NCBI RefSeq assembly: GCF_963678635.1
Contig: NC_087065.1
Span: 2,420,001-2,484,000 of the forward strand
Length of the DNA stretch: 64,000 nucleotides
Direction of reading: 5' to 3'
DNA from: Symsagittifera roscoffensis
Taxonomy: Eukaryota; Xenacoelomorpha; Acoela; Convolutidae
The notes under the pieces are model-generated. The model was not told the origin of the DNA and made no database searches. It was given only the letters and a program-made list of their open reading frames with translations. A program made the translations under genes and the position numbers. Of the stretch, positions 50,331 through 63,530 are shown one piece after another; within the stretch, counting starts at the first letter, position 1; every line of letters begins with the position of its first letter.

Positions 50331-53029
50331 TATTTGTGAGCTGATTCCACTGAGCTTTTTGTAAGTGTAGGTCACTTTAAATTTTGATCATGTATAAATA
50401 TTTGTCTCCGGGTTTTAGTGACCTACAAACACCATATTGCGCACCTATTTTATGAAAAGCTGTTTTTGTTTCATAGCTTAGATGTGTTTTTGAATCACAC
50501 AGCACTTATGAAAAGGCTTCAAACATTTTGACATATCAAACAAAATTTCAGGGAGCCAGAGAATCTGGTAAAACAGCTTGAATTAATCAAATTTCGTACA
50601 TCTTTAACCAGTCTGAAATAATTCCAAAAAAATGGAGCCAAACTAATTGATCCCATTAATCTTTTTTTTGACATGAATTAGACAAAAACATATCCAAAAT
50701 TGACATAATTTTTCGAACTGATCCAGATCGAAAATTTATTTACGCGCAACTTGCTCAAGTTTTGATTGATATTTTGGGCCGGGCCGTTACGTAGTTAGCA
50801 GCATTTTAATCTCTTGCCGCTCCAATAGCTTAGAAGTGCGTCTTATAGATAACAAAGTAGTTGCATAAAACTTAAAAAATTGATCAATTGGTCGAGTTCA
50901 ACTAAGCCGACTCATGTGTTTTATTAAGTTCAACTAAGCCAACTCATTCTTACAATGTTTGATTTGAGTATTTATGGCAGTAAAGGTCTAATCAGAACAG
51001 CTCAAGTATTTTTGGTTTTTTATGCAACTGAAATTTCTGTATAAGAGCAAATTCAATCTGTTAATCAAATTAGCGACTTTTGAAAGCTCTTTAAACAATC
51101 ACAAGTAAAACAGATTACTGACTGTATTCACAAAACAAAACAAAAAAAAATCAATTATAGGATAGAAGTAAGTTCAACCAGAAACAAATGTCCCCTGTAC
51201 TGGGGTTCAATCGGAAGAATATTCAAACCACAGTTATTTAGCTGTAACTATGTAACAAAAATTAAAGGAAAATATCATTGTTTTCTAGTTTTGCGGTGTG
51301 CGTTGGTTTATTGGGAGAAGCAAGCCAAGAATATTCACTATTTTGGTGATAATGAATGAGGACAACAATTTATCGCTTTTACCATCTGATAATGAAAAGT
51401 TAAAAAGTAATTAATCGTAATTTTCTCTAATTTTCTCTGACACTCAAAATTGTAAAGTTAATTGTTCTCGAAACCCAGACGGTTTTTCTGATTTCCTTCA
51501 TTTAAAAAAAGGTAATATATTTTAAGTTATTGGAACACTGCACTCCATCTAACACTTTTTTATAAAAGTTGTTTTTACTTGAGAGTACAAATATGTGGAA
51601 AAACCACCTGAAGACAAATATAAACAAAACTTCTCTTGATGGGAACAACAAAAATTCGATTTGATTTGAATATCGCAAGATGTTACTTAGAACCAGCCAA
51701 GCATTTTTTGAACTGGATTTGAAAACTATTAAGCTGAAAGCAATTTTTTATATAGTTGTAGCAGTAACTCACCCAATAGTTGTTGCGTAGTTTTGATTGA
51801 CTGGAAATGTCAAAAGTAACCCAACCCATTTTTGGGGCAAAAGTTTGTCTCCATTGTTTGTTTCCTGAATTTGCGAAAAACGCGTTTTGTCAGCATAACT
51901 CAAATCAGCACTACATCAGGCCCATGATTCTAGTTAAACACAAAAACTATATCTGCGGGAGTATTAGTTAAAATAAAAAGCGCATACCTCTGATTTTTTT
52001 TGTTTTTTTTTTCCATTTTCTCAGAAATAGTTAGTTAACTACCAAAAATAGTTTTTTAACTAACATCTCGGCCTGCTTATGGCAAATTTATAACCGTTCA
52101 AGTAGAAAATTTTTTGAATTCTAATTTTTTCTTTTTATCTATACCATTCTTGATATTTATAAATGTTGATAATTATTTATAATTAAAAATTTATTTATTT
52201 TTGAAGGTTGAATAGGAATTTTCAGCTTTTGATTTTGTATGCGTCAGAATGCGACCATTTGACATATTTTCATTCAAAAGCTTTTTATGAACATGTTTTT
52301 CGAATTATTTTGTGTCTTCATTTTTTACAGCCTGAATGATTGAAACTTAACTTAGACTTCCAATATATTGATTTTCATGAGGTCTGTTTTCAAAATTAAT
52401 TCATATTTGATCGTTCATTATAGTTTTAACTAATATAGCATCACATCCAACTTAAACGAACAGCCTCCCTACAATCTGGTTTCACTATTAAGAGAAGAGT
52501 ATGGGCACCAAAAAAGCTCAAAAAATTACGGGATAAAAAAAATGCTCAAAAAAAATAAAAAAAAATTAATTATTTTTAAATTCCCATTTTATTTTTTCAC
52601 AGCTCAAAAAATGACATTTGTGTCATTTTACAAAAATTCTACGCGTTCAAATAGTTCACAATTGACACCACGCATCAAAATCGATACTAGTTTGAAGAAA
52701 AAAAACGTGTTTATGCAAATTTATGTTCGTAACTTTCACAGTAACTGGCTATCTTTGCTTATGTAAACATATGGTTATACAAAAATTATGTGGTTAAACC
52801 ATTGCCATCGTTCCTTATGATGCTGTAAACACTCAGCTAGATAATTTTCAACAATTTTGCAGCTTTCAAAAAATTTTGGCCTTGGTTGTAAGATTTTTTT
52901 ACTTTTGCGATCGCTACCCAATTTGTCCTTGTTTCTTTGCGACTTTTTGGCAACTTTTTTATGTTCACAAGCTGTTCATTTTGTTCAAATGTATCGTACT
53001 TTTGATCAAGAAAACTTTTTATTCGAAAA
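50331..53029. other. AT-rich noncoding DNA
   Basis: No gene is seen. A 22-bp block 'aagttcaactaagcc(g/a)actcat' is duplicated at about 50894 and 50930. Open frames at 52542-52766 and 52857-53144 are A/T homopolymer frames without motifs. Confidence 0.5.
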
Positions 53030-53215
53030 ACCTAGCAAGAAGCACAGACGTTCCGACCATAGTCTCGAAAACACAAAAAAAAAAATTCAAATTGACGTCG
53101 TTTTTTTTCTGCGTGGTGTGATAAAAGAATTAAAAAAAAACTAGAACTTAAACCTCGTTTTTTCTTCGTGGTGTGATAAAAGAATCAAAACAAAATATAG
53201 AACTTATATCGATAA
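53030..53215. repeat. Dispersed repeat E, with local duplication
   Basis: Contains 'tgttccgacc'-like sequence and 'tctgcgtggtgtgataaaa', the latter repeated about 56 bp later. The same succession occurs at about 2150-2290 and 62085-62215, and the following 'gcttgctcgctttatt' (53340) recurs at 62461. Confidence 0.5.
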
Positions 53216-55210
53216 CCATGGTAAAATAGATTAAAAAAATGACTAGAAAAACAAAAAAAAACATCCCAATTTGGTTAAAACTAATTTGTTCATAAATAAG
53301 CTATTTGTAAATGGCTTAAATTAAGCATAAAATAGACTGCTTGCTCGCTTTATTCGCTCGAAATTTAGAAAAAAAAATCAAACATTTTTACACTTATTTT
53401 TCAAAATACTGGGAAATTTTATATGATAATCGAATACCAAATATCAAAGTATTCATATATTATATTATCAATGACCTTTGTTTGTTTCATAAAAATACGC
53501 GATAGGTTTGGATTGCAGAAATATGCAGAAAAAAATTAAAAATTTCTAGTTTATTGTAGAAACTGCGGTAGAATTAGATTGGGGTGAGGTCTTATCCAAC
53601 AAATTTTGTGTTTTAGCTTGAAAAAAAAGATGACTTGATTTTCAGAAAAACAATTTTACAGAATTAAAAACAATCAAATTTGCGTTAAAAAGATGCCAAA
53701 TTTGACGAAGGGTTGTTAAAATCTAATTGGCTGCTCTCCCGTAGATAGCTGTTCCATTGTCAATCAAAACTTTTGTAACAATATCAAAATGCAATCGATG
53801 TACAATTTGAGAATTTGGTTTCAACGATCTCTCAAGTTAATCATCTGGATGCTCTGCGAATACTTCTTCGAAAATGATTTTAATATCTTATAAGCCCGAG
53901 TTTTCGCTCTGTAATGCCACAGCAACGGAATTGAATTTACAAGACACTCATTTAGAAATTGCATTTCAGTCTCGAGGTTAATTTATTGACACGTTTGCAT
54001 TTCCAGAAATCTTCTGCGTTCGTTGTTGCAAATTATTTCAAGGCAAAAAGTTCATTTTTGATAGGCATGTCATGATTTAATTTGATAAAACCAACAGGCC
54101 AAGCGATGAGAGGTATAACAATGAAAAACGGTTTAATTATTGAGCAACAACCAATAGGAGCGATATAACATAGCGCAGGCCAGGCAGAGTCAGTTCTGAT
54201 TATTTTTTTTGTGTGTTCTACGACAGGTATGTTTCCATGATACATTTATTTTATACGTTTATAGCATGACGTCACCCTCGTTTTCAGTTATATCATGTAT
54301 GTTTTCATAACTTGCTTTTATAGCGTATATAATTTATTTGCTTTCATTCTCATCAGCAGTACCCAATTAACTGAAATTAATTGCAATTATAAAAATGGGA
54401 AAGCGGTCGGAATTGGTATCGATCCTTAGACATATTTGTTAAGGTTTAATATTAAACTAGCAGATGGCATCTTCTCTTTGTGTTAGTCTTCCGATTTCCG
54501 AAGAAAGCGAGTAATATATATACTCGAGGTGGTTTTTTTTTCAGATCTTTTTTTACAAATTTCTAGTCCCTCGGAGGTTTAATCTATCTTTTTATCTGGT
54601 TGCAGCCAGACGAGTGTGCACACTACTACAGTGACGTACCATGGTATGTCTTTCTTTTATAATCCCGCACTACAAAATCGTTTCAAACTGATTTGAGGCA
54701 CCAATTGGTTTTAATAACTCCATACACGACTCTAAATGCAATACTGATTTTTATATATAGTTAGCATAAGTACATATTTTTTCCCAATATATAATATACC
54801 AAAAACTATCCTAGGCCAAACAAAGCGTAGTCGGAAAATCAAGGTTTTGCCCTGACGCGAGAAGTCTTGTCAGTTTTTTCGAACTAAAACATTTTCATTG
54901 TTCTGAATGGAACTCGAGATGACAACGAAATGTTTGAGAGAGTTCGAAGCTGCAACTACTGTCTGTATTCTGTTTTATAAACTTGGAAACACTTTTGTTT
55001 TGAGCTAATTATGAGAATTACAAAGTGATAAAAATCAATCTATAAGTACGTAACTTTTTGAAATAAATATTTACGAATCTATAAGTACCCAGTTTATTTG
55101 ATACCTGGGTTGAGCTGTTTGACTCATGATTCGACTGAAACGGTCAATTAAATGTCATAATTTTGTCGCTAGTTAAGACATTTGAACTAAAGCTATACTT
55201 GAACAAAATC
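53216..55210. other. Noncoding, no gene recognised
   Basis: AT-rich throughout. A few less AT-rich stretches near 54020-54240 and 54590-54720 have no sustained frame or convincing splice pair. Confidence 0.5.
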
Positions 55211-55408
55211 GAATCATAGGTCGAACAGGGTCGAATCATGAGTCGAACAGGGTCGAATTTGTTCGAATGATGAGTCGAGCAGGGTCGAATGCTGGGTCGA
55301 AGAGGGTCCAATCATCACTCGAACAGGGTCGAATGGTAAGTCGAACATGATCAAATCATGAGTCAAACAGGTTCGAATCATGAATCGCATAGGGTCGAAT
55401 GATGATCA
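55211..55408. repeat. 22-bp minisatellite
   Basis: About eight to nine tandem, diverged copies of GAATCATGAGTCGAACAGGGTC, with one shortened unit near 55255. Each unit carries a TCGAA and usually an ATGAGTCGA block. The frames are not open. Confidence 0.88.
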
Positions 55409-58400
55409 GAATTATATAAAAATTGAGTCATTGACTGTAAAAACCTGCAATTTGCAAAATTCATTCAAGTAATGTGTAATTTTAGTTCGCAGTAAGCTAG
55501 GCCAGCAAATTTGGACCGCCATGAGAAGGCCTACTTATTATGCCCAATCAAATATAAACTTTTTTGAGGCTGCAAGAAGTTGCAACCAAAAAATGCTAGG
55601 AAAAAATCAAACCGTACTATTCAGAACAGCAGTCATCAGTCAAAGGAACCTAGCAGTTACCTTGAAGCAAAAAACCGTATTTATTTTAAGTTAACTTTGC
55701 TCAGATTTTTGACCGCAAAACTTTGAAACAACATCGAACAAAATTTAACTGGGTTCTCATTCCTCCCCCAACCGCAAACTTTTACACTTTGCGGTGTAAA
55801 ACATATTTGATCTTCATACTTAACTTTGCAAAACCACCCGTTACACCATAAAAAAACATGTTCATGCGAGGTGGGGGAAAGAAAGACAGCTAAAGACTGC
55901 TCATATTAGTGCAAAGCCCTGAATGTTTCGACTGCCACTAAATTAGTATATTAAGTTTGAAACAAAACGTATTTTATTAATTATTAAAAAGTTTGAGTGA
56001 AATTTTTTTGACTAAATATGATTTTGAGGCTTTTGTAAGTGCTAACAATAGAAGCGTTTAGTTGCCTCAATTCGTTTTGTAACGATTTTGAACTGTGGGA
56101 GAATTTTTTCTGAACACGCGGCATTAAACTTTCAGCATCAAATAAAATAACTAGCAATTTAATTTGACTAGTGCAAGTTTAACACCGTAGTGTGCGCACT
56201 AGTAGGGGTCCACAAGGATCCAGCGAGCAATCCGCCTTGTGAGCAAAAAATGGATAAAAAATTTGAATTTGGTCTGAACAAAAACTGACTAAATCGAGCA
56301 TATATATTCCTCACTTTCTTCGAAAGTCAAAATTAACAAGACTGTTCCTTTCAAGGAGAAGCCTTGATTGTCTCTATATGATTGTTTAATTCAATATTTG
56401 TCTCGTTACCGACGATTATGAATAATCGGTTGTCTACTTACAGCTACGTAAAAATTTTTGAGGCAATAAAGAAAATATGACAACCTCCAACAACATATTC
56501 ATTTCAATGGAAAGTTAATAGTCGATCAAACACACAAGCATTAGGTCATCCGCAGGGCCTAGCAGCTCGCGTGTGCATATTTGTTCTGAAAAAAATTTGA
56601 TGACGCCACTAAAAAACTCAACTGACGCAAATTTCACTCAAACTGTTTCGATTTTGCGTTTTGACTTCTTTATGTACAGAAAAAACTTACACAAAACAGC
56701 TTTTCAATGACTATACAGTCAAAACATATGATTTATAGTAACCTTGGTTGGATTTTAAAAACTTCTTTGATATTTGATAACTGTTTTGACTTCCAACGGA
56801 AATAATGAAAAAATAGTGCTGTTTGATTTTTTCTTTTCCCCTGAAAAACTGCAATTTGATAGCAGTTGTTTAAAAATTTTTTCATATAAAATATAAACTG
56901 AATACAAAATTTTGAAAAAAAATATCCCCTTGCGATCCTTCGCAGAATTACTAGAATTAAATTTTTGTACAATTGTGATTTTCCGAGGTTGCAGTTTGGC
57001 GCAATAGGGACAAGCAGTGATTTTTTTCTTTTTATTTTAAAGAGTACAAACTTGAAATAGCTGTTTTCAATTGAACTTTTGTAAATTCCTGGATAAAAGT
57101 CATAAAAAAGTTTTTAAATGTTTTAAAAGTTTCATAGCAATTCACTTTTTAATGCAATTGATGAAAATCTGCTTTCAACCAGTTATTTTTATATCTATTT
57201 TAAGATGAGTTTGTGGACACAAATTAAACAGTTATATTTGCGTCTCCGCCTCCTAGTCGATGCTGCAAATAAACATCCTCACACAAACCGGTAAAAGAGA
57301 GAGCGAGTAAAAATTAAATATACTCTTTCTTGCAACATGCTTTTTTCTTTATGTGGCAGTCCCATTTACAGTCTCGAGCTAAAAATAAAATATTTTTTCT
57401 ATGGTTCTTTTTGAAGACGCCCATTTGTTTTTCAAGTCAACTTCATATAGTTTAACATTAAAAAAAGAAAAGTCTTGCTCAATAAAATCCAAAAAAAAAC
57501 TTCTCAAAAAATCTACTCACTCTACGTTTTCCGAGATAAAAGTGAAATTGAAAGTGAACAGCATATATCCCCATTACAAATACTTCATTACATATTTCCT
57601 TTTGAATATGATGCGGTGTTCTTTTCACATATTTTACTAAATTGTTTTCCTTCAGGAGTGAAAAATGTAAACAGCAACGTTGTTGCGCCTTTTTTGCCAA
57701 GGAATGAAAAAATTATATGAACACAAACATGCGCATGAATTCAGAGCGCGTATATAAATTATAATCATCCATAATTCACACACCTAAGTTGGTGGATGAA
57801 ACAAACCAAGCATAGTTGCTACTTTGAGCTTACTTGACGTTTACTTTCCCCTATCAATTTTTTAGCAGGCAGATTTTTGCTGCATTTTGAATTAGGTTGC
57901 GGATATTACGTTTATGACGTGTTTCGGTTGTGCTCTATTTCATTTAATATTCCTAAACTGCCCCGAAGCAAACTTTGTTGTGATGTGCACTTGATTGTCC
58001 ACGTGTTTACTCGTAATCGACTTACCATCTGACAGCCAAGCCGAATCAAAACAAAAGTGGAAAACAACTCCTTAGAATATTAAGCACTGAATTTCCTTCA
58101 CATTGGGGCCAAAATTGATCTATCCTGCACAAATTTATAGAATATTTATTTTTTTTCTAAATTATGAGAACCTCTTGAATGAATACTACAAGAAAAAATA
58201 ATTTTCTATGAGGAAAAAAAATTCTTTATTTCGAAAAAAATTAAAAACGTTATTGTTATTTAACTGTGTTGAAATCAAACATGAACAAGATGTGCTGCTC
58301 AAATAGGCGGTTCCAAATCATTTTTTCCTACTGCTGCTATGATTTTTTATGGGTAAGACGGCGGATTGTCATTTTTGATTCCCGCATAGATGAGTGAAGC

Positions 58401-60232
58401 TATTATTATCTTCAGAGCAAGGCGGATATTATTTCCACCATACAGCCTCGCCATCAGAGCAATTCTCCTAAAATACAAACAGTAGTTAGTTGCACAGTTA
58501 ACATATTTGCTAAAAAGGATTCGCTTTGAGCTCTGAGTGAACTTAACTTTCAGTCAATTTCAAGCCATCACTTTCAGCTTTTAACTTACGTTCTTTAATT
58601 ATTCCCAATTTTGCTCCAGTTTTTTTTCTAACGTATTTGTGAAACTGTTCTTCTTATTTTTCCATGCGTACTTGATTTTTCCCCGGGAACTTAACTCAGT
58701 TATATTTAACTACATTGTCTGCATTTTCATAAATTACTTTTTTCTAATTTGTTTGATATTAAGGTCTCCTTTTATCTGATTGGTATTGTTTTTAATAAAA
58801 ACTTAATAAAACTCAGTGTGTCAGCCAGTTGTGAGCCGAAAGGTGGAGGGTAATAGAACCAAAAATTTACCTTCAAACAAACCCATACCTACACATCAAA
58901 CAATCTGCCCCTCCCCCGTCAAACATTTCCTGTGCACGTTACTTATTTTAGGCGATTGATCGAACTTTATTGAAATTTTAATCTATATCTCAACATGTCA
59001 AAAAAACTGTTTTTTTTTGCAGTTTTGCAAGATTTGATTTTTTTCTTGCATTCTCAATGTTCAAATTTGTTATAGATAGGGCAGCAATTAAATAATGTAT
59101 TGGGAAAAATATAAAGCACACCAGATACTATGATGATGTCCTTCTTTCAAAGAGGTCGCTTAAAATTTTTAGCATCAACAATTTCTCCAAGGACTTTCCG
59201 AAAAAATACAATACTTTTTTTAAATATTGAAGTCCCTTCAAATAACTCTATGATACTTAACAGCATCTTGCATTGTTATTTTTTTTTCATACTAGCTCTT
59301 TATGCAGTTGCTTGGTTTCTTTTTTTATTTCTAAAAACATAAAGTATCATTGAGTTTGAAATTTTCTCAGCACCTCTATGATACCTCCCAGATTGACTCC
59401 GTAGAGCAAATCGATTATGCTCTAGTATTAGTGCAGCAATGTTTAAAAAACAGAAAAGGCACATAGATTAATTATAGACAACGATGAGTCGGCTATGATC
59501 GTAGGCTCATAACTTAACTTATTGTTCCGACTTTTGTAGCGAAAGTAACGGAATATTTGTACTCGGGTAGTCTTTTTTTCCTTCAGACAAACTTGAAATT
59601 TTAAAATCGATTAGAAAATATCTAAAAGAATATTGGTCAAATGAAATCAAAAGTTCATTATTTTAGTCGATCTTAAAATTTTTTTCTCAAATCATATTTT
59701 CTTGAATTTTCAAAGCAAAACGATATGCAGCTACTCGTTAACCTAACAAATTTCCTGCAATAATGAATGAATTAGTGTTTGTTCAATGAAAAACAACTGG
59801 TTTATAAGACAGAAAAGCAATGCCAATCAACGGAGTACAGTTATTGAAGCCAATCAACAATTCAAAAATGGAACAAACAAACTTGAAGCCCGTTATATTA
59901 TACACCTTTATTAATTTCTGTCACTGCAGTTTCCTCTAGATAACTTTTATTTATTTATTTTTAAGCAATTATTTCTTCGGCATTATTCGTTGCAAACACA
60001 GCTGGAAATGTTTGCATATTCATCCGCCATCGGTGAGTGAAGCTCTGATTATTTTTGATCTTAACTTATCGAGATAAGTTTTTAAATAAGAAAATCAATC
60101 ATTAAGAATTAAGCGTAGAGTCCAAATTTGATTTAGACTGTGGAGGAAATTATGAGTAATCGCACCAGAACTAAACGGATAGCCAGTTTTTTACATCAAT
60201 GTTGAATTCTAATTATAATAGAGCAGATGTGG
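55409..60232. other. Long AT-rich noncoding stretch
   Basis: No gene can be supported. 56391-56455 contains a right-arm relict of MITE family A. Short frames at 57401-57720 and 59130-59342 lack motifs. Confidence 0.45.
56391..56455. repeat. Partial MITE family A relict
   Basis: The order 'caatatttgtct', 'ccgacgatta', 'cggttgtcta', 'cagctacgta' follows the right arm of copy 2 (8440-8505) with mismatches. No left arm is found. Confidence 0.6.
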
Positions 60233-60998
60233 ATCTACCCTGGTTGACCAAAATGTGCAACCATACGTCGCACCATGCATGGTTCCATGGAAGCCATGAA
60301 AAATTGCCGACGTAATTTTTTGTTAAAACAACACGTTTTCCATGCATGGCGCGACGTATGGTTTCCCCTTTTTTTTGTATTATGGGGACTCCAAATTAAA
60401 CAATTTTGATAATTTTATCAGGGCTGTTATCGGAAGTGATCTGTCACCATTGATGCTTGCAATGTATGGCTACTGTGGCATCATGCATGGAGCGACGTAT
60501 GATTGACATGGAAAATATATATGGCGCGACGTATGGTTAACAGGGAACCATATATGGTCATTCTTGTGGGCTTCCCATAGCTGCTCTGAACGACCTCAAA
60601 AATATGAAAACTGAAAATTTTTTATCCGTCATTCAGAGCAAAAAATTGGATCCCAAGCAGAACAAACAACTACCTGATAAAGAAAAACAAAACTTTGTTA
60701 AAACTGTCTCAAAAAAAAAAACATTTCAAAAATACAAAAAAAAATAATTTAAGTAACAACAATATGATCAGTATATCAAACATGATGTCTGATTTGCACC
60801 GTAAAAAATTTTCATATCCTACCAATAGCTTGCATTTTGATGAAAAATTGTTTTATTACTAATTTAATCTGTCAAACAGCTATTTTGAATGTTTTTGAAA
60901 CAAATCTATGTGCTACGCATGACTAGCCATTTTCCTTGCAAATCATGCATGGATGTGCATGGTTGCGCAATATCTGCTATGGGCAAGCAGGGTAGATT
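60233..60998. repeat. Inverted-repeat element with ATGGCGCGACGTATGG motifs
   Basis: The ends are inverse: 'gatctaccctggttgacca' at 60232 and 'tgggcaagcagggtagat' ending near 60994. Inside, ACCATACGTCGCACCATGCATGG (60268 onward) is the inverse of CCATGCATGGCGCGACGTATGGT (60341 onward). Further copies of GCGACGTATG occur at about 60494 and 60525. It is noncoding and consistent with a non-autonomous DNA transposon; no target duplication was found. Confidence 0.6.
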
Positions 60999-62084
60999 TT
61001 TTTCTGTGGCCTTACGAGAGCACAGTTCGACCTCTTAATGCAGATTTTTTTGAGCAAATTTTAAAATTTCCTCCACATTTTTGTAAGATCGACCAATTTA
61101 GTTTTCTCCCCGCAGTGACAAATATAGGCAAATATGTAGAGTCAAAAACATAAAAAATCAATTCAAATTAGATCAAATGTGCGGGGTGATGAAAACTTAT
61201 TATCAAAAAGTTTACTTGAGCAACTAAGAAAATTGAAAAGAAATAGTTTTTAATGGGTTTTTGAGGTCTAAAATTTTATCAATATAATCGATTCCCATGT
61301 TGCTCTCAGACATCAAAATTAATTAAAAAATTGATTGTTTTCATCAAATTTAAGATCAATTACAACTCATTTAAAATCAGTTAAAATGGGTTTTTTTATC
61401 ACTCTATTTTTGTTTCGGTTCGTGCAAAATTGTGCAAGAGTTTCTGCATTTATCATTAGAATTAAATCAAAATTTGCTTTTGAAATGTACATTGTTTGAA
61501 TGTCACAAAAATTTTCATTTGTTTCGTCAGTGCATTTTTGGATTACTTTTTTTTCTCCGGGCAAAGTAATATGTGTTCTGAAGTGTACACCAGCTAATAA
61601 TGTGACTAGTACAAGTTTTTCAGGTAACACCTTAACACTGCCTCATAGTTTTTATTCTATTTTTCAATACAAGTAATGAATCGATATCAAAATTGATTTG
61701 TTCGTAGTTTTCTTTCAAAGTTTTGTATAGTTTCTTGTCTAATTAAGCTGCATTTGCAATTAGCCCAAAATTTGATAGAAAAAGCTTGTATATTGTTAGA
61801 ACTGACGTAAGTAATAAATTGGCAAACACATATGTTTTCATTCTCCTATTAAAATTAAGTCGGAAAACAGAATTTGCAAATTAATTTTCTCCAAAACAGT
61901 TTTTTTTAATTGTTTGAAATTCAACTCTCTTATCGAAAATATTCAATCAACCCTCAAACATATCTGTTGTTAACTTGTGTTATTTTGAAATTTCATTAAA
62001 AAAAACTCAAATAACAAAATTTCGTGGGAACAAAGAAGCTGATATAACCTTTAAACGGCAATTTTTTCATAAGAAACCACATTT
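60999..62084. other. Noncoding
   Basis: No gene or named repeat is recognised. An 87-residue minus-strand frame at 61367-61630 has no motif. Confidence 0.45.
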
Positions 62085-62490
62085 TAACAAGAATAGCCGG
62101 TTATTGTGCAAGTAACACAGAAAGTTCCAAACCTTAACTAAAAGAGTACATTTTTTTTTCAAATTAGTGTCGTTTTTCTGTGTGATGTGATAAAATGATC
62201 TGAACCAAACACTTAACTTACGCATTTTGAAAAGCCATAGCAAAATGGGCAAATTGGACAATAGTTTTCACAGACAAAGAATTAAAAAAAAATAAAACCT
62301 GAAAAAAACTTCAACTTTTTAAGGTGTTTTTGCAAATTTTTTTTTGGTATTTTGAAGCATTTGATTCACAAAATGGCACTTAAAATTCCAAACACTATTT
62401 TATAAGAATTAAATTAAGTTTTCACGGCTTAAATTAAGCGAAACTAAGCTATTGCAAATCTGCTTGCTCGCTTTATTTGCTCAAAATGAA
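62085..62490. repeat. Dispersed repeat E, third copy
   Basis: The order 'atagccggttattgt', 'caagtaacacag', a T run, 'tgtgatgtgataaaa' and then 'gcttgctcgctttatttgctc' parallels 2160-2290 and 53030-53370. Confidence 0.55.
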
Positions 62491-63530
62491 ACCAAAAAAC
62501 CAAAATATATAGTTACCTGTTTTCTCTATGCTGGAATAGATTTTAAATTTTTTTATTAAGTTCTTGGTTTATCTATTAAGTTGCTTTTCACAGAAAAAAA
62601 ATCGAAAATCTTTTTTACATTGTGAGGCCAAACTCTGGCTTTTGGGAAATGTAAGCTGATTGAGCAACAAGACACTCCCTTTGTTCTTATTTTGTAATTT
62701 CAATTTCTTTGATCTTTCCTACAAAACATGATTAAAGACTTGTCTCTGGAATCCAGGAACGTACAGACACAAAAATCCAGTGCACAGTTTGGCCTCGTAA
62801 TGTATAAAAAAGATTTTTTCCAAGCAATTAATGATTTTGCATGACTTCAGCTATGCTTACATTTCCTGCAGCTCAATTTTTTTCCGTTTCCTGCAACTCC
62901 CGTTTGCTAAAAAAGACGACGTAATTTTTTCAACAAGATCTTGTTTGACATATGTACTATGTATTGTTTTCAAAACAGTATTCTAGTCGAAACGCTCCCT
63001 GCTCTGTTATTTGCAGAGCCGCCTGGTTTTTCAGTTCATAGTTAGAATTGATACGTACAAAAGAAAGCAAAAAGTATTTTTGCTTTTGGAGTTTTTTTTG
63101 TGTACCATTTGTTTGGTTTCAGTGACAAAAAGAGGCACTCATAGTTTCCAAAAAATGCATTCAAAATGTTTTCCTGTTACTGCTCAAAAGACACAGAGTG
63201 CTTCGACCATTATACTACTATGAGTTATGCAAGAATCTCAAAAAGAAACAGAAAAAAAGCGATTTTTTTCGAGTTTCCAGTTGTTTTTTCTAAGTCAAGG
63301 ACAATCGGTTTGGTTGAAACGGTAAGATTGAAATGTAATTGCATCCTAAAAAACATACAAATTGAACTAGATTTCAAATTGGGCTCAGTTTTAATTTCAG
63401 CAAGATCAGTCTCAACCATTTTTTCCTCGACACTGTAACTTTTTTTCTAGAATCTGAACTATGACTGATAGGGTTTAAAAATTATACCATGTTTCGCCTA
63501 CTGCGACATTTCACTGAGGTAGTCACACTG
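62491..63530. other. Noncoding
   Basis: AT-rich, with no gene recognised. A 90-residue frame near 63166-63438 starts in a segment with repeat E-like words ('tgttactgctcaaaag', 'ttcgacca'). Confidence 0.45.
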
